DNA from: Christensenellaceae bacterium
GTDB taxonomy: Bacteria > Bacillota > Clostridia > Christensenellales > Aristaeellaceae
Assembly (NCBI GenBank): GCA_012518615.1
Contig: JAAYRU010000043.1
Span: 28,060-92,059, forward strand
DNA: 64,000 nucleotides
Direction of reading: 5' to 3'
Program-made: the position numbers and the translations under genes
The notes under the pieces: generated by a model
Databases searched by the model: none
What the model saw: only the letters and a program-made list of their open reading frames with translations
What the model was told of the DNA's origin: nothing
Shown here: piece after piece, positions 42,438 to 50,703 of the stretch
Layout of the letters: each line of letters begins with the position of its first letter
Position numbering within the stretch: the stretch's first letter is position 1

Positions 42438-42495
42438 ATACTTATCTCAGTTTAAAGCCGCACAAGATAAAACTGATTTAGGCTGAGATAAGTAT
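42438..42495. repeat. 13-bp perfect inverted repeat with 32-nt loop
   Basis: ATACTTATCTCAG (42438-42450) is the exact reverse complement of CTGAGATAAGTAT (42483-42495). The loop includes AAACTGA, which could instead pair with TCAGTTT at the edge of the left arm, allowing an alternative fold. It lies between the transporter stop and the terminator. It may be an mRNA 3'-end structure or a remnant of a small mobile repeat. Confidence 0.6.
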
Positions 42496-42531
42496 AACTT
42501 GCATTGCTTGTTTTTTTACAGGTTGAACAAC

Positions 42532-43980
42532 TTAACCAAATTCCTTTAGTATTTCCTCTACTTCTTGAGCCTCTTCCTTTGTAAAATCCCTTTCGCGCCT
42601 TATATCTAAAAGGTTTTTTACCTTTTTTGAAATTTCGGGCGTAAGTTTAAAGCGGCTTGCCACATAGTACGCAAAGCCCATTATTATTACAAAGGCTAGT
42701 ACTACTAAAAAACGTATTACATTTTGGGTTGCTATAGGCTGAATCGGTATAGGCACTTCTTCTGTTGGGTGTATGAACCCCGTTGCTCCAAGCACGGCTC
42801 CAACTAGAAAGATTGATATTGCGAGGTTTACCTTGTTAATAAATGTCATAACTCCGCTGAAAGAGCCTGAAAGCCTTTGTTTAAGACTGAGTTCGCCTAT
42901 ATCTACAACATCGGGGAAAATAATCCAGCTCATAGTCTGTGCCCCTGCAAAGCCAAGCGCTGTAAAGGCTACAGTTATGTATAATAGTATAGGCGCGCCA
43001 TCTTTTGGGAAAAGGGCAATTATTATAGCTCCCAACATGGTAAGCGGCAGACCGAAGCGGTATATTTTTGTTTTGGGCACCTTATCCACAAGTTTCATAA
43101 TAAATGGGTATAGCAGCAGCTGCATGCATAGGAATGTACCTAAAAATATTGTTGAGTTTATCCCCGGCACTACATATAGTGAGTAATATATAACTACTGC
43201 GGAAACAATGTTAAGCGCAACCCCTTGGGATGAGTATATGGCTATTAGCTTTCTAAAGCTTCTAACCTTAAGTGGCTGCAAAAACACTTTGAAAGAAAAA
43301 CGGATTTTTTCATCAGCATAGGGCACTCTTTCCTTGCAGAATATACCTGCGCATATATTTGGGATTGAATAATACGAACCGAAACCGAGTATAATAATAA
43401 AATAGAACTGCCATATATCTATCTTTTGATTTGTAAGGCGGCTGAACAGTATCGTAGGGGCAAGCGTGCATATAGCGGTAGATAGTAGCGAAAAAGCAAG
43501 CCTTAGTAGATTTGTCCTGTTACGCAGAGAAAAATCCCCCGTTATTTCAGTGCTGAGAGAGCTATAAGGTACGCCAATTATTGTAGATACCGTAGCGTAT
43601 AAAAGGTAAGCTATGGTGGCATATACCACCCTTAGCGTATGGCTTTCAAAATTAATGGGGTACCATAAAAGTGCCATTATGGGAATAAGCAAAGCGCCGC
43701 CTAATATAAGATATGGACGGCGCCTTCCTATGCGCGTTCTGGTGTTGTCGGATATTGCTCCCATTAGCGGGTCGGATATAGCATCCCAGGTCTTTGAAAT
43801 CATCATTACAGCGCCCGCCCAGGCGGGGTTTATTTTAAGTATATTAGTTAAAAAGGGTAGGTACAGTACGGACAGCAGCGCAAGCCCGCCACCCCCAAAC
43901 ACATCAGCAAGGGCAAAGATAAATGTTTCAAATTTTGTAATTTCGCCCTTGGCTTTGCTCGAAACGATTTTACTATTCAT
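42532..43980 (-). CDS. GPH-family sugar:cation symporter (MelB-like MFS)
   Basis: 482 residues, 12 membrane helices. The family signature after helix 2-3 is SKTWDAISDPLMGAISDNTRTRIGRRRPYLILG (about 45-78), and a second block, ...GPH-typical SYYSIP and VPYSSLSTEITGDFSLRNRTNLLR, follows. The central region and the C-terminal LDIRRERDFTKEEAQEVEEIL acidic tail are normal for the group. It probably imports a glycoside or uronide with Na+ or H+; the substrate is not readable. No glycosidase gene is adjacent. GGAGGCGC precedes the ATG. Confidence 0.9.
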   Translation of the reverse strand: MNSKIVSSKAKGEITKFETFIFALADVFGGGGLALLSVLYLPFLTNILKINPAWAGAVMMISKTWDAISDPLMGAISDNTRTRIGRRRPYLILGGALLIPIMALLWYPINFESHTLRVVYATIAYLLYATVSTIIGVPYSSLSTEITGDFSLRNRTNLLRLAFSLLSTAICTLAPTILFSRLTNQKIDIWQFYFIIILGFGSYYSIPNICAGIFCKERVPYADEKIRFSFKVFLQPLKVRSFRKLIAIYSSQGVALNIVSAVVIYYSLYVVPGINSTIFLGTFLCMQLLLYPFIMKLVDKVPKTKIYRFGLPLTMLGAIIIALFPKDGAPILLYITVAFTALGFAGAQTMSWIIFPDVVDIGELSLKQRLSGSFSGVMTFINKVNLAISIFLVGAVLGATGFIHPTEEVPIPIQPIATQNVIRFLVVLAFVIIMGFAYYVASRFKLTPEISKKVKNLLDIRRERDFTKEEAQEVEEILKEFG

Positions 43981-44111
43981 AAGCGCCTCCTAAGATATAT
44001 TTGTTATTACAGGCTAATTTTAACTAAAAAACTGTTTAAAGACAAGCATTTTATACTCCAATGTATAGATGCAAATTCACGGTCTTTTAATAGTTTTTAA
44101 TCAAGCTCAAG

Positions 44112-44140
44112 TTGTACTGAAAGGCTTTGTGTGTTAAACT
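44112..44140 (+). promoter_or_regulatory. Promoter of the plsX-acpP-rnc-smc-ftsY cluster
   Basis: TTGTAC (44112-44117) and TAAACT (44135-44140) are 17 bp apart, ending 26 bp before the plsX ATG. I do not see a FapR-type palindrome around it. Confidence 0.45.
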
Positions 44141-44166
44141 ATTGGCGCGTTGAAAGGAGAGGAAGT

Positions 44167-45168
44167 ATGCGCATCTATGTAGATTGTCAGGGTGGCGATA
44201 ATGCTCCTGAGGCACAGGTTTTGGGGGCAGTAAACGCACTTAAAGAGCATGAAAATTTGCAGCTAATATTAGCCGGAGATAGCGATAAGATATCGTCCTT
44301 AATCCCTGATGATAACACTTTAAAAGATAGAATAAGCATAGAACACTGCAGCGATTCCATATCCAACAATGAATCCCCCGCCCTTGCAATAAGGCAGAAG
44401 AAGGATTCTACTATAGTAAAGGGTATGCTTAAACTAAGGGCAGGAGAAGTAGACGGCTTTGTGTCCTCAGGCTCAACAGGTGCAGTGCTGCTTGGCGGTA
44501 TGCTGCGCCTTGGCAGGATAACCGGTATAGATAGACCGGCGCTGGCTCCTCTTTTACCAAATGGAAGTGGAGAGTTTCTACTTATAGACTGTGGCGCGAA
44601 TATAGACTGTAAACCCGAATATCTGCTTCAATTTGCGGCTATGGGCGCTGCTTATATGCGCACAATTAAGGGCATAAAAAGCCCAAGGGTAGGTCTTATA
44701 AACATAGGCGCGGAGGAGGAAAAGGGCAATGCGCTTGTTAAGGATGCGTATCCGCTGATAAAAAAATCCCCGCTTAATTTCGTTGGCAATGTAGAGGCGC
44801 GCGATATAACCGAAGATAAGGCGGATGTGCTTGTATGTGACGGCTTTGTAGGCAATGTAGTGCTTAAATTTATGGAGGGCGTTGCAAAAACCCTGCTCAC
44901 CATAATTAAGAAAGAGCTTTTGAGCGATAGTATTTCAAAGCTTGGCGCGCTGCTATCAAAATCTGCGTATAAGCGTGTCAAAAAGCGTTTTGACTATAAA
45001 GAAATAGGCGGCGCTCCTTTACTTGGCGTGCAGGGTGCAGTAGTAAAGGCGCACGGCTCAAGCGATGAAAGAGCCTTTACAAGCGCAATAAGGCAATGCG
45101 TCAAGATGGTTGAAGGCGATATAGCCAAGACCATTGAAGATAATATAAAAAGCATTAAAGAGGTGTAA
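44167..45168 (+). CDS. plsX: Phosphate acyltransferase PlsX
   Basis: 333 residues from the ATG at 44167, chosen because AAAGGAGAGG lies just upstream and family members start M(R/K)I-x-VD. Visible blocks: VDCQGGDNAPEAQVLGAV, SDSISNNESPALAIRQKKDSTIVKGMLKLRAGEVDGFVSSGSTGAVL, LIDCGANIDCKPEYLLQFAAMG, VGLINIGAEEEKGN and FDYKEIGGAPLLGV. PlsX makes acyl-phosphate from acyl-ACP at the start of phospholipid synthesis. It shows the usual plsX-acpP-rnc-smc-ftsY order, with acpP 1 nt after its stop. Confidence 0.95.
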   Translation: MRIYVDCQGGDNAPEAQVLGAVNALKEHENLQLILAGDSDKISSLIPDDNTLKDRISIEHCSDSISNNESPALAIRQKKDSTIVKGMLKLRAGEVDGFVSSGSTGAVLLGGMLRLGRITGIDRPALAPLLPNGSGEFLLIDCGANIDCKPEYLLQFAAMGAAYMRTIKGIKSPRVGLINIGAEEEKGNALVKDAYPLIKKSPLNFVGNVEARDITEDKADVLVCDGFVGNVVLKFMEGVAKTLLTIIKKELLSDSISKLGALLSKSAYKRVKKRFDYKEIGGAPLLGVQGAVVKAHGSSDERAFTSAIRQCVKMVEGDIAKTIEDNIKSIKEV

Positions 45169-45169
45169 T

Positions 45170-45403
45170 ATGGTATTTGAAACTGTAAGCAACATGATAG
45201 CAAAACAACTAAAGGTAGATATATCCCGTGTAGTCCCTGAAGCTAAGCTGGTAGAAGACCTCGGCGCCGATAGCGCAAACATAATGGTACTTATTATGGA
45301 CCTTGAAGATGAGTACGATATGCAGGTTGATGATAGCGCCATAACCGAGCTTCACACCGTGGGTGATGTAGTTAGCTACATAGAAAAACTGACGCAAGCT
45401 TGA
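45170..45403 (+). CDS. acpP: Acyl carrier protein
   Basis: 77 residues, acidic, four-helix ACP. The phosphopantetheine Ser is in LGADSANIMVLIMDLEDEY (about residue 36). Most bacterial ACPs have DSL here and this one has DSA, a small departure next to the attachment site. The C-terminus (ITELHTVGDVVSYIEKLTQ) is normal. It carries acyl chains for fatty acid synthesis and feeds PlsX, encoded immediately upstream. Confidence 0.93.
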   Translation: MVFETVSNMIAKQLKVDISRVVPEAKLVEDLGADSANIMVLIMDLEDEYDMQVDDSAITELHTVGDVVSYIEKLTQA

Positions 45404-45426
45404 TAAAACAACATAGGCTATCTACG

Positions 45427-45449
45427 CTGCTCTTAGTGGCAGCTTTTTG
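45427..45449 (+). terminator. Hairpin with T-run between acpP and rnc
   Basis: GCTGCT and GGCAGC form a 6-bp stem (one T-G pair) around CTTAGT, followed by five T. It ends only 4 nt before the rnc start codon and covers the place where a ribosome-binding site should be. It may partly terminate the acpP message or serve as an RNase III control site for rnc. Confidence 0.5.
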
Positions 45450-45452
45450 TGC

Positions 45453-46133
45453 ATGAACGAGGATAATATCAAAAATTTAGAAATAAGCTTAGGTTATACT
45501 TTTAAAAATATCGAGCTTTTGAGGACTGCGCTTACACATTCTAGCAGCGGTGAGGCAAACAATCAAAGGCTTGAATTTTTGGGTGATGCCGTGCTTGAAA
45601 TATGTATAAGCAATATATTATATAAAATGACTCCACCGCTTAGCGAAGGGGAGATGACTCAATACCGCTCTCAGATAGTATCTGAAGCGGGGCTATTTGC
45701 GGTTGCAAAATATATAAAACTTGGTCAATATATCAGGATGGGCAGGTCTTTTAAAAAAATGGGCGGCGCTAAGCTTAAAAGCGTGCAGAGCGACACTTTA
45801 GAAGCGGTGCTTGCGGCTATATTTCTTGATGGGGGCATAGATTCCGCAATGGATGTGGTATCAAGGCTATTTGAAGAAACCAAAAGCCTAAGCCAAAATA
45901 TACAGGATTATAAGACCATGCTTCAGGAGAGGACACAAAAGCATAGCAACACCCTGCCTGAATACACGCTTATAAATACAGAAGGACCTTCACATAAACC
46001 TAGGTTTACCTGCACAGTAAGCTATGAGGGAAAGGTGCTAGGTACAGGCACGGCGGGTTCTATAAAACAGGCGGAACAGGAAGCGGCGCAGCAGGCGCTT
46101 AGCGTAATTGAAGGTGTAATAAGTGAAGCTTAA
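45453..46133 (+). CDS. rnc: Ribonuclease III
   Basis: 226 residues. The signature NQRLEFLGDAVLEICIS (about 36-52) supplies catalytic acidic residues, and AVLAAIFLDGG the second set. A C-terminal dsRNA-binding domain (about 155-222; KTMLQERTQKHSNTLPEYTL, GSIKQAEQEAAQQAL) is complete. It cuts double-stranded rRNA precursors and mRNA. I used the ATG at 45453; a TTG at 45447 is also in frame, and neither has a good Shine-Dalgarno, the hairpin with T-run lying directly upstream. The 3' end overlaps smc by 11 nt. Confidence 0.94.
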   Translation: MNEDNIKNLEISLGYTFKNIELLRTALTHSSSGEANNQRLEFLGDAVLEICISNILYKMTPPLSEGEMTQYRSQIVSEAGLFAVAKYIKLGQYIRMGRSFKKMGGAKLKSVQSDTLEAVLAAIFLDGGIDSAMDVVSRLFEETKSLSQNIQDYKTMLQERTQKHSNTLPEYTLINTEGPSHKPRFTCTVSYEGKVLGTGTAGSIKQAEQEAAQQALSVIEGVISEA

Positions 46134-49100
46134 GAGCATCGAAATATACGGCTTTAAGTCCTTCGCAGACCGCACTCTGCTTGAATTTAACCAAGGTATT
46201 ACGGGCATAGTAGGGCCGAATGGCTCCGGTAAAAGCAATATTTCAGATGCCGTGCGTTGGGTACTTGGCGAGCAAAGCCCAAAAGCTCTGCGCGGCTCTA
46301 GAATGGAAGATGTAATATTCAGCGGCACTGAAAACAGAAAGGCTCTGCCTTACTGCGAGGTATCGCTTCTTTTTGATAATGAAGACGGCAGCCTCAATAC
46401 GGATTTTAGCGAGGTAATGGTTACAAGGCGCGCCTATCGTAGCGGAGAGGGCGAGTATTATCTAAATAAAAACCTGTGTAGACTTAGGGATATACTTGAG
46501 CTTTTTCGCGATACCGGCATAGGCAAGGAAGGTTACTCCATAATAGGGCAGGGCAGAATAGACGATATACTTTCAGTAAAGAGCAATGAAAGGCGGCAGG
46601 TGTTTGAGGAAGCTGCGGGCATAGTAACTTACCGTGTTCGTAAGGAAGAAGCCGAGAGAAACCTGCAAAAAACGCGTGAAAACCTAGTGCGTGTGAACGA
46701 TATTATTGATGAAATTTCACTTAGACTGGAACCTCTTCAAAAGCAGGCGGAGGACGCGAAAACATATCTATCAAACGCCGAAAGGCTAAAGCTGCTAGAC
46801 CTTAACATATTTATAATAAGGCAGGATAGGCTTAAAACCCGCCTTAAATCTATAGAAGAGAGGATAAAAACCTACTCGGAAGCTCTTTCTTCCGCTCAGG
46901 AAAATATAAAGCTGCTAACAGAAAAACGCATACAATTAGATGAAAAACAGGAAAGCCTAGATGAAAAAGATAAGCAGCAAAGAAGGGCGCAATTACAGCT
47001 TTCAGAGGAAATACAGGAAACCACAAACGAAAGGGAAAGGCTGCAGGCAGCGTTAAATTCCCATATAAAAGAATCCGAAAGGCTTAAAAACGAAGCTATA
47101 CAGCTTGAAGAAAAGCTTGCGGATATACTATCTGGTACTAAGGATACAAGCGAAAGGCAGAAGGAAAAGCAGAGCCAGCTTGATTCTTTGCAGGAAAAGC
47201 TTAATAAAGAACAGTTAGAACTTGCAATTAGAGAAGAAAAAGAAAACGAAAAACAGCTGGAGCTTGATAACCACAGGGATGAGCTTCTTAATATTGCCAA
47301 TAGAGTAACTGACGCAAAAACGCTTGAAACAAGACAGCATACCATTCTATCCCAACTTGAGGAACAGCTATCGCGGCTTGAGCAGGTTCTTGTACAAAAG
47401 GCTGATTCGCTAAAAAAAGGCGAAACCGTGCTTTCTGAGATAGCGGAAAATACATCTAATGTGGCTGAACAGATTGAAAATGCCAAAAAAGATGTGGAAA
47501 AATTATTAAGCAAAAGAGAAACTGCAGAAGAAGTGCTCGAAAAGGCGATTGAATATGAGCATAAAATGGTTCAGGACATAGGGGCGCTAAGAAGTAAGCT
47601 TACACTTCTTGAAGAAATGGCGGAGGGCTATGAAGGTTATTACAATGCCGTAAAACAGGCGATTAAAATTAGCCGCAATAACCCGAATGTGCATGGAGTA
47701 GTTGCAAAACTTATAGAAGTACCCAAGGAATATGAAACAGCGATAGATATGCTGCTTGGCGGACAACTGCAGCATATAGTTACAAAGGACGAAGAAACCG
47801 CGCAGGAAATAATAGACTATCTGCGTAAAAACCGCCTTGGGCGCACTACATTTTTACCGCTTACAAGCGTAAAAGGGCGTACATTAAGTGAAAGCGAGAG
47901 AAAGCTTTTAAGTACTGAAGGCTGCCTAGGGCTTGCAAGTGAACTTATACATTATGATGATAAATACAAGGGCATAGTAGATAGCTTGCTTGGAAGATGC
48001 ATAATCACTAAAGACCTTAAAAGCGCGATAGACATAATGCGAAAGGGCTCATATAGGTTTAACGCAGTAACACTAAATGGCGATGTTATGCGCGCGGGGG
48101 GCTCTATGACGGGTGGCACTTCCCAAAACCAATCTGCAAGCTTGCTTGGCAGAGAAAGGCAGAGAAAGGAACTTGCAAAATCTATAAAGCAGTTAGAAGA
48201 AGCGCTATCTTTAAAGCAAAGTGAAATTGCTAAACTAAAGGAAGAGTATGACGAAATAAGTCTTTCTTATGCAAATGCGGATAAAAAGCTCAACGAAATA
48301 AACCTACAATATGCTCTTGAAAAAGAAAAACTGCAATCGACTAAAGTGTATGTAGAAAAAGAAAGGCTATCGCTTGATGAAACAAAACAGGCTCAGGCGC
48401 AGCTGGAGCTAGCCATAGACGATATAAACAAGGACCTTGCGGATATTAAAACCAAGAGCGAAGCTGAGCAAGTAGACCAAGGAGCTATGCAGCAGAAGAC
48501 TAAGGATTTACAGGAAATGCTTAAGTCAGCTAGGGAAGATGTTGCTACTCAAAGGGAAATAGTGCAGGAACTTGTCCTTAATGAGCAATCTGTACGCCAT
48601 GAACTGCTTGCTCTTCAAAAAGAAGAAAAGCTAAGCCTAAGCGAGCAGGAAAGCCTTAGCAAAAGGGCAAGTGAGAATTATAAAATTTCTGATGAAGAAT
48701 ACAATAAGGCGGGATTAATAAAAGAAAGCCTTGTTGTATTAAACGAAAAGCTTCAAGGTTTGCAAAATAAAAACATAGAACAGCAAAGGGAATCAGACAA
48801 GCTTGAAATTGACAGGCAGCAACTATTTAAAGCCAGAAAACGCAACAGCGATGAAACTGAGCTGCTCCATAATAGAATAAACGAGGAGAATGACAAACTC
48901 CATAAAGCGGAACTTCTATATGCACGTAATGAAGATGAGAGAAATAGCCTTGCGAGCAATATACTTTCAAAATACGATATGACATATGCTCAGGCGCTTG
49001 ACTATCGCTTTGAGGACAATATCCCCTTGCCATCGCTTGAAAGAGAAGCGAATGAAAAAAGGGAAATAATAAAGCATTTGGGACATATAAATGTCCATGC

Positions 49101-49683
49101 GGTGGAGGAATATGCCGCAACAAAAGAACGCTACGATGATATGAGCACACAAAAAGAGGATGCTGAAAAAGCTGAGCAGGATTTAACTAAGCTTATAGAC
49201 CGCCTTCTAAAAGAAATGAGCGTACGCTTTGTGGGTGAATTTAAAAAGCTTGGAGAGCATTTTCAGGAGAGCTTTACTAGGCTTTTTGGAGGCGGCACAG
49301 CAGCGCTTACGCTTAGTGACCCTGAAAATCCGCTTACCTGCGATATTGAGATAAGCGCACAGCCGCCCGGCAAGCGTTTGCAGCTTATGAGCCTGTTATC
49401 GGGGGGGGAGAGGGCGCTTACTGCAATTGCAATTCTGTTTGCCATGCTCAAACTAAAGCCCACTCCATTTTGTGTGCTTGATGAAATAGAAGCGGCGCTA
49501 GACGATGCCAACATAGGACATTTTGCCGATTATCTATCTGAATTTGCTAAAACAACGCAGTTTATTGTAGTAACACACAGGAAAGGTACCATGGAATGCT
49601 GCGATTCGCTTTATGGCGTTGCCATGCAGGAAAAGGGTGTTAGTACCATGGTGTCTGTAAACCTTGAGGATTATAAGAATTAA
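46123..49683 (+). CDS. smc: Chromosome segregation protein SMC
   Basis: 1186 residues, normal length. N-terminal Walker A is VGPNGSGKSNISDAVRW (about 32-48). Two long coiled coils (about 170-500 and 680-1010) surround the hinge (about 520-650, containing VVAKLIEVPKEYETAIDMLLGGQLQHIV and the Gly-rich GGSMTGGT). The C-terminal ABC signature LLSGGERALTAIAILFAML is near 1090 and Walker B FCVLDEIEAALDD follows. SMC condenses and organises the chromosome with ScpAB. The start is GTG inside the rnc end, so expression is coupled. Confidence 0.97.
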   Translation: MKLKSIEIYGFKSFADRTLLEFNQGITGIVGPNGSGKSNISDAVRWVLGEQSPKALRGSRMEDVIFSGTENRKALPYCEVSLLFDNEDGSLNTDFSEVMVTRRAYRSGEGEYYLNKNLCRLRDILELFRDTGIGKEGYSIIGQGRIDDILSVKSNERRQVFEEAAGIVTYRVRKEEAERNLQKTRENLVRVNDIIDEISLRLEPLQKQAEDAKTYLSNAERLKLLDLNIFIIRQDRLKTRLKSIEERIKTYSEALSSAQENIKLLTEKRIQLDEKQESLDEKDKQQRRAQLQLSEEIQETTNERERLQAALNSHIKESERLKNEAIQLEEKLADILSGTKDTSERQKEKQSQLDSLQEKLNKEQLELAIREEKENEKQLELDNHRDELLNIANRVTDAKTLETRQHTILSQLEEQLSRLEQVLVQKADSLKKGETVLSEIAENTSNVAEQIENAKKDVEKLLSKRETAEEVLEKAIEYEHKMVQDIGALRSKLTLLEEMAEGYEGYYNAVKQAIKISRNNPNVHGVVAKLIEVPKEYETAIDMLLGGQLQHIVTKDEETAQEIIDYLRKNRLGRTTFLPLTSVKGRTLSESERKLLSTEGCLGLASELIHYDDKYKGIVDSLLGRCIITKDLKSAIDIMRKGSYRFNAVTLNGDVMRAGGSMTGGTSQNQSASLLGRERQRKELAKSIKQLEEALSLKQSEIAKLKEEYDEISLSYANADKKLNEINLQYALEKEKLQSTKVYVEKERLSLDETKQAQAQLELAIDDINKDLADIKTKSEAEQVDQGAMQQKTKDLQEMLKSAREDVATQREIVQELVLNEQSVRHELLALQKEEKLSLSEQESLSKRASENYKISDEEYNKAGLIKESLVVLNEKLQGLQNKNIEQQRESDKLEIDRQQLFKARKRNSDETELLHNRINEENDKLHKAELLYARNEDERNSLASNILSKYDMTYAQALDYRFEDNIPLPSLEREANEKREIIKHLGHINVHAVEEYAATKERYDDMSTQKEDAEKAEQDLTKLIDRLLKEMSVRFVGEFKKLGEHFQESFTRLFGGGTAALTLSDPENPLTCDIEISAQPPGKRLQLMSLLSGGERALTAIAILFAMLKLKPTPFCVLDEIEAALDDANIGHFADYLSEFAKTTQFIVVTHRKGTMECCDSLYGVAMQEKGVSTMVSVNLEDYKN

Positions 49684-49695
49684 AAGGAGGTATTT

Positions 49696-50601
49696 ATGGC
49701 TAAAGAAGGTTTCTTTTCACGGCTTAGGCAGGGGCTTAAAAAAGCCAGAACAGGTCTTACCGACAGGGTGGACGAGTTAATAAAGCACAGCGATAAAATC
49801 GATGAGGATTTTTATGAAGAGCTTACCGATATACTTATAATGAGCGATGCGGGTGTAAAAGCATCCGAAACGCTTGTAGATGAGCTTAAAGAGCGCGTAG
49901 ACAAAGAGGATATAAAAGATACGGAAAAGGCGAGGGAAGTATTCAAGGAAATACTCGTTGAGCATATGAATATATCGCGCCCTGCGCTATCTTGGCCTAT
50001 GGTTATGCTTGTGGTAGGTGTAAACGGAGTGGGGAAAACAACCACCGTAGGCAAACTTGCGCTTCGTTTCAAAGAAGTTGGAAGGAGCGTAGTTCTTGCC
50101 GCTGCCGATACTTTTAGAGCCGCAGCTGATGACCAGCTTGCTATATGGGCGGAAAGGGCGGATGTGCCGCTAATAAAGCACCAGATGGGCTCAGACCCTG
50201 CGGCAGTAGTATTTGATGCCGTAAGCTCCGCTAAGGCAAGGGGAACAGACCTTGTTATAGTAGATACTGCCGGCAGATTGCACAACAAAAAGAACCTTAT
50301 GGATGAACTTAGCAAAATTAGGCGGGTAATAGACAGGGAATATCCTGAAGCTACTGTGCGCTCAATGTTGGTGCTTGATGCAACTACGGGTCAAAACGGT
50401 TTAAACCAAGCTAAGGAATTTAAGCAGGCGGCTGAAATAAATGGTATTATATTAACTAAGCTTGACGGCACTGCAAAGGGTGGGGTTGCCCTTGCAATAC
50501 GCAGCGAGCTTGATTTGCCCGTATGGTATATAGGCGTTGGAGAGGGTATAGACGATTTGCAAGCCTTTGACGCTAAGCAGTTTATTGACGCACTCTTCTA
50601 A
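49696..50601 (+). CDS. ftsY: Signal recognition particle receptor FtsY
   Basis: 301 residues. A short basic N-terminal N domain (SRLRQGLKKARTGLTDRVDELI) is followed by the SRP GTPase: G1 GVNGVGKTTTVGKLAL (about 108-123), ADTFRAAADDQL, G3 DTAGRLHNKKNLMDEL and G4 TKLDGTAKGGVAL. It docks ribosome-SRP complexes to the membrane. The acidic A domain found in E. coli is absent, as usual in Gram-positive bacteria. AAAGGAGG stands before the ATG, 12 bp after smc. Confidence 0.97.
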   Translation: MAKEGFFSRLRQGLKKARTGLTDRVDELIKHSDKIDEDFYEELTDILIMSDAGVKASETLVDELKERVDKEDIKDTEKAREVFKEILVEHMNISRPALSWPMVMLVVGVNGVGKTTTVGKLALRFKEVGRSVVLAAADTFRAAADDQLAIWAERADVPLIKHQMGSDPAAVVFDAVSSAKARGTDLVIVDTAGRLHNKKNLMDELSKIRRVIDREYPEATVRSMLVLDATTGQNGLNQAKEFKQAAEINGIILTKLDGTAKGGVALAIRSELDLPVWYIGVGEGIDDLQAFDAKQFIDALF

Positions 50602-50703
50602 AAAACCGAAGAAAAACAATAAAATGCTAAGTATTATGATGTCCGTTTGGTATACTTTTGTAAGCAGCTCACATGTTGTGTAATCTTAAATGGGGGGATA
50701 AAT

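Larger units (their letters stand above)
42127..42531. other. Intergenic region between ftsH and the GPH transporter gene
   Basis: About 400 bp with no gene that I can see. It contains the presumed ftsH promoter, inverted TTGCAAT/ATTGCAA boxes (42167-42173 and 42200-42206), a strong bidirectional terminator (42376-42418) and a 13-bp perfect inverted repeat (42438-42495). Confidence 0.5.

Noticed and set aside
46038..46328. Antisense frame at the rnc-smc junction
   Set aside because: It lies opposite the conserved SMC Walker A region and has no independent evidence.
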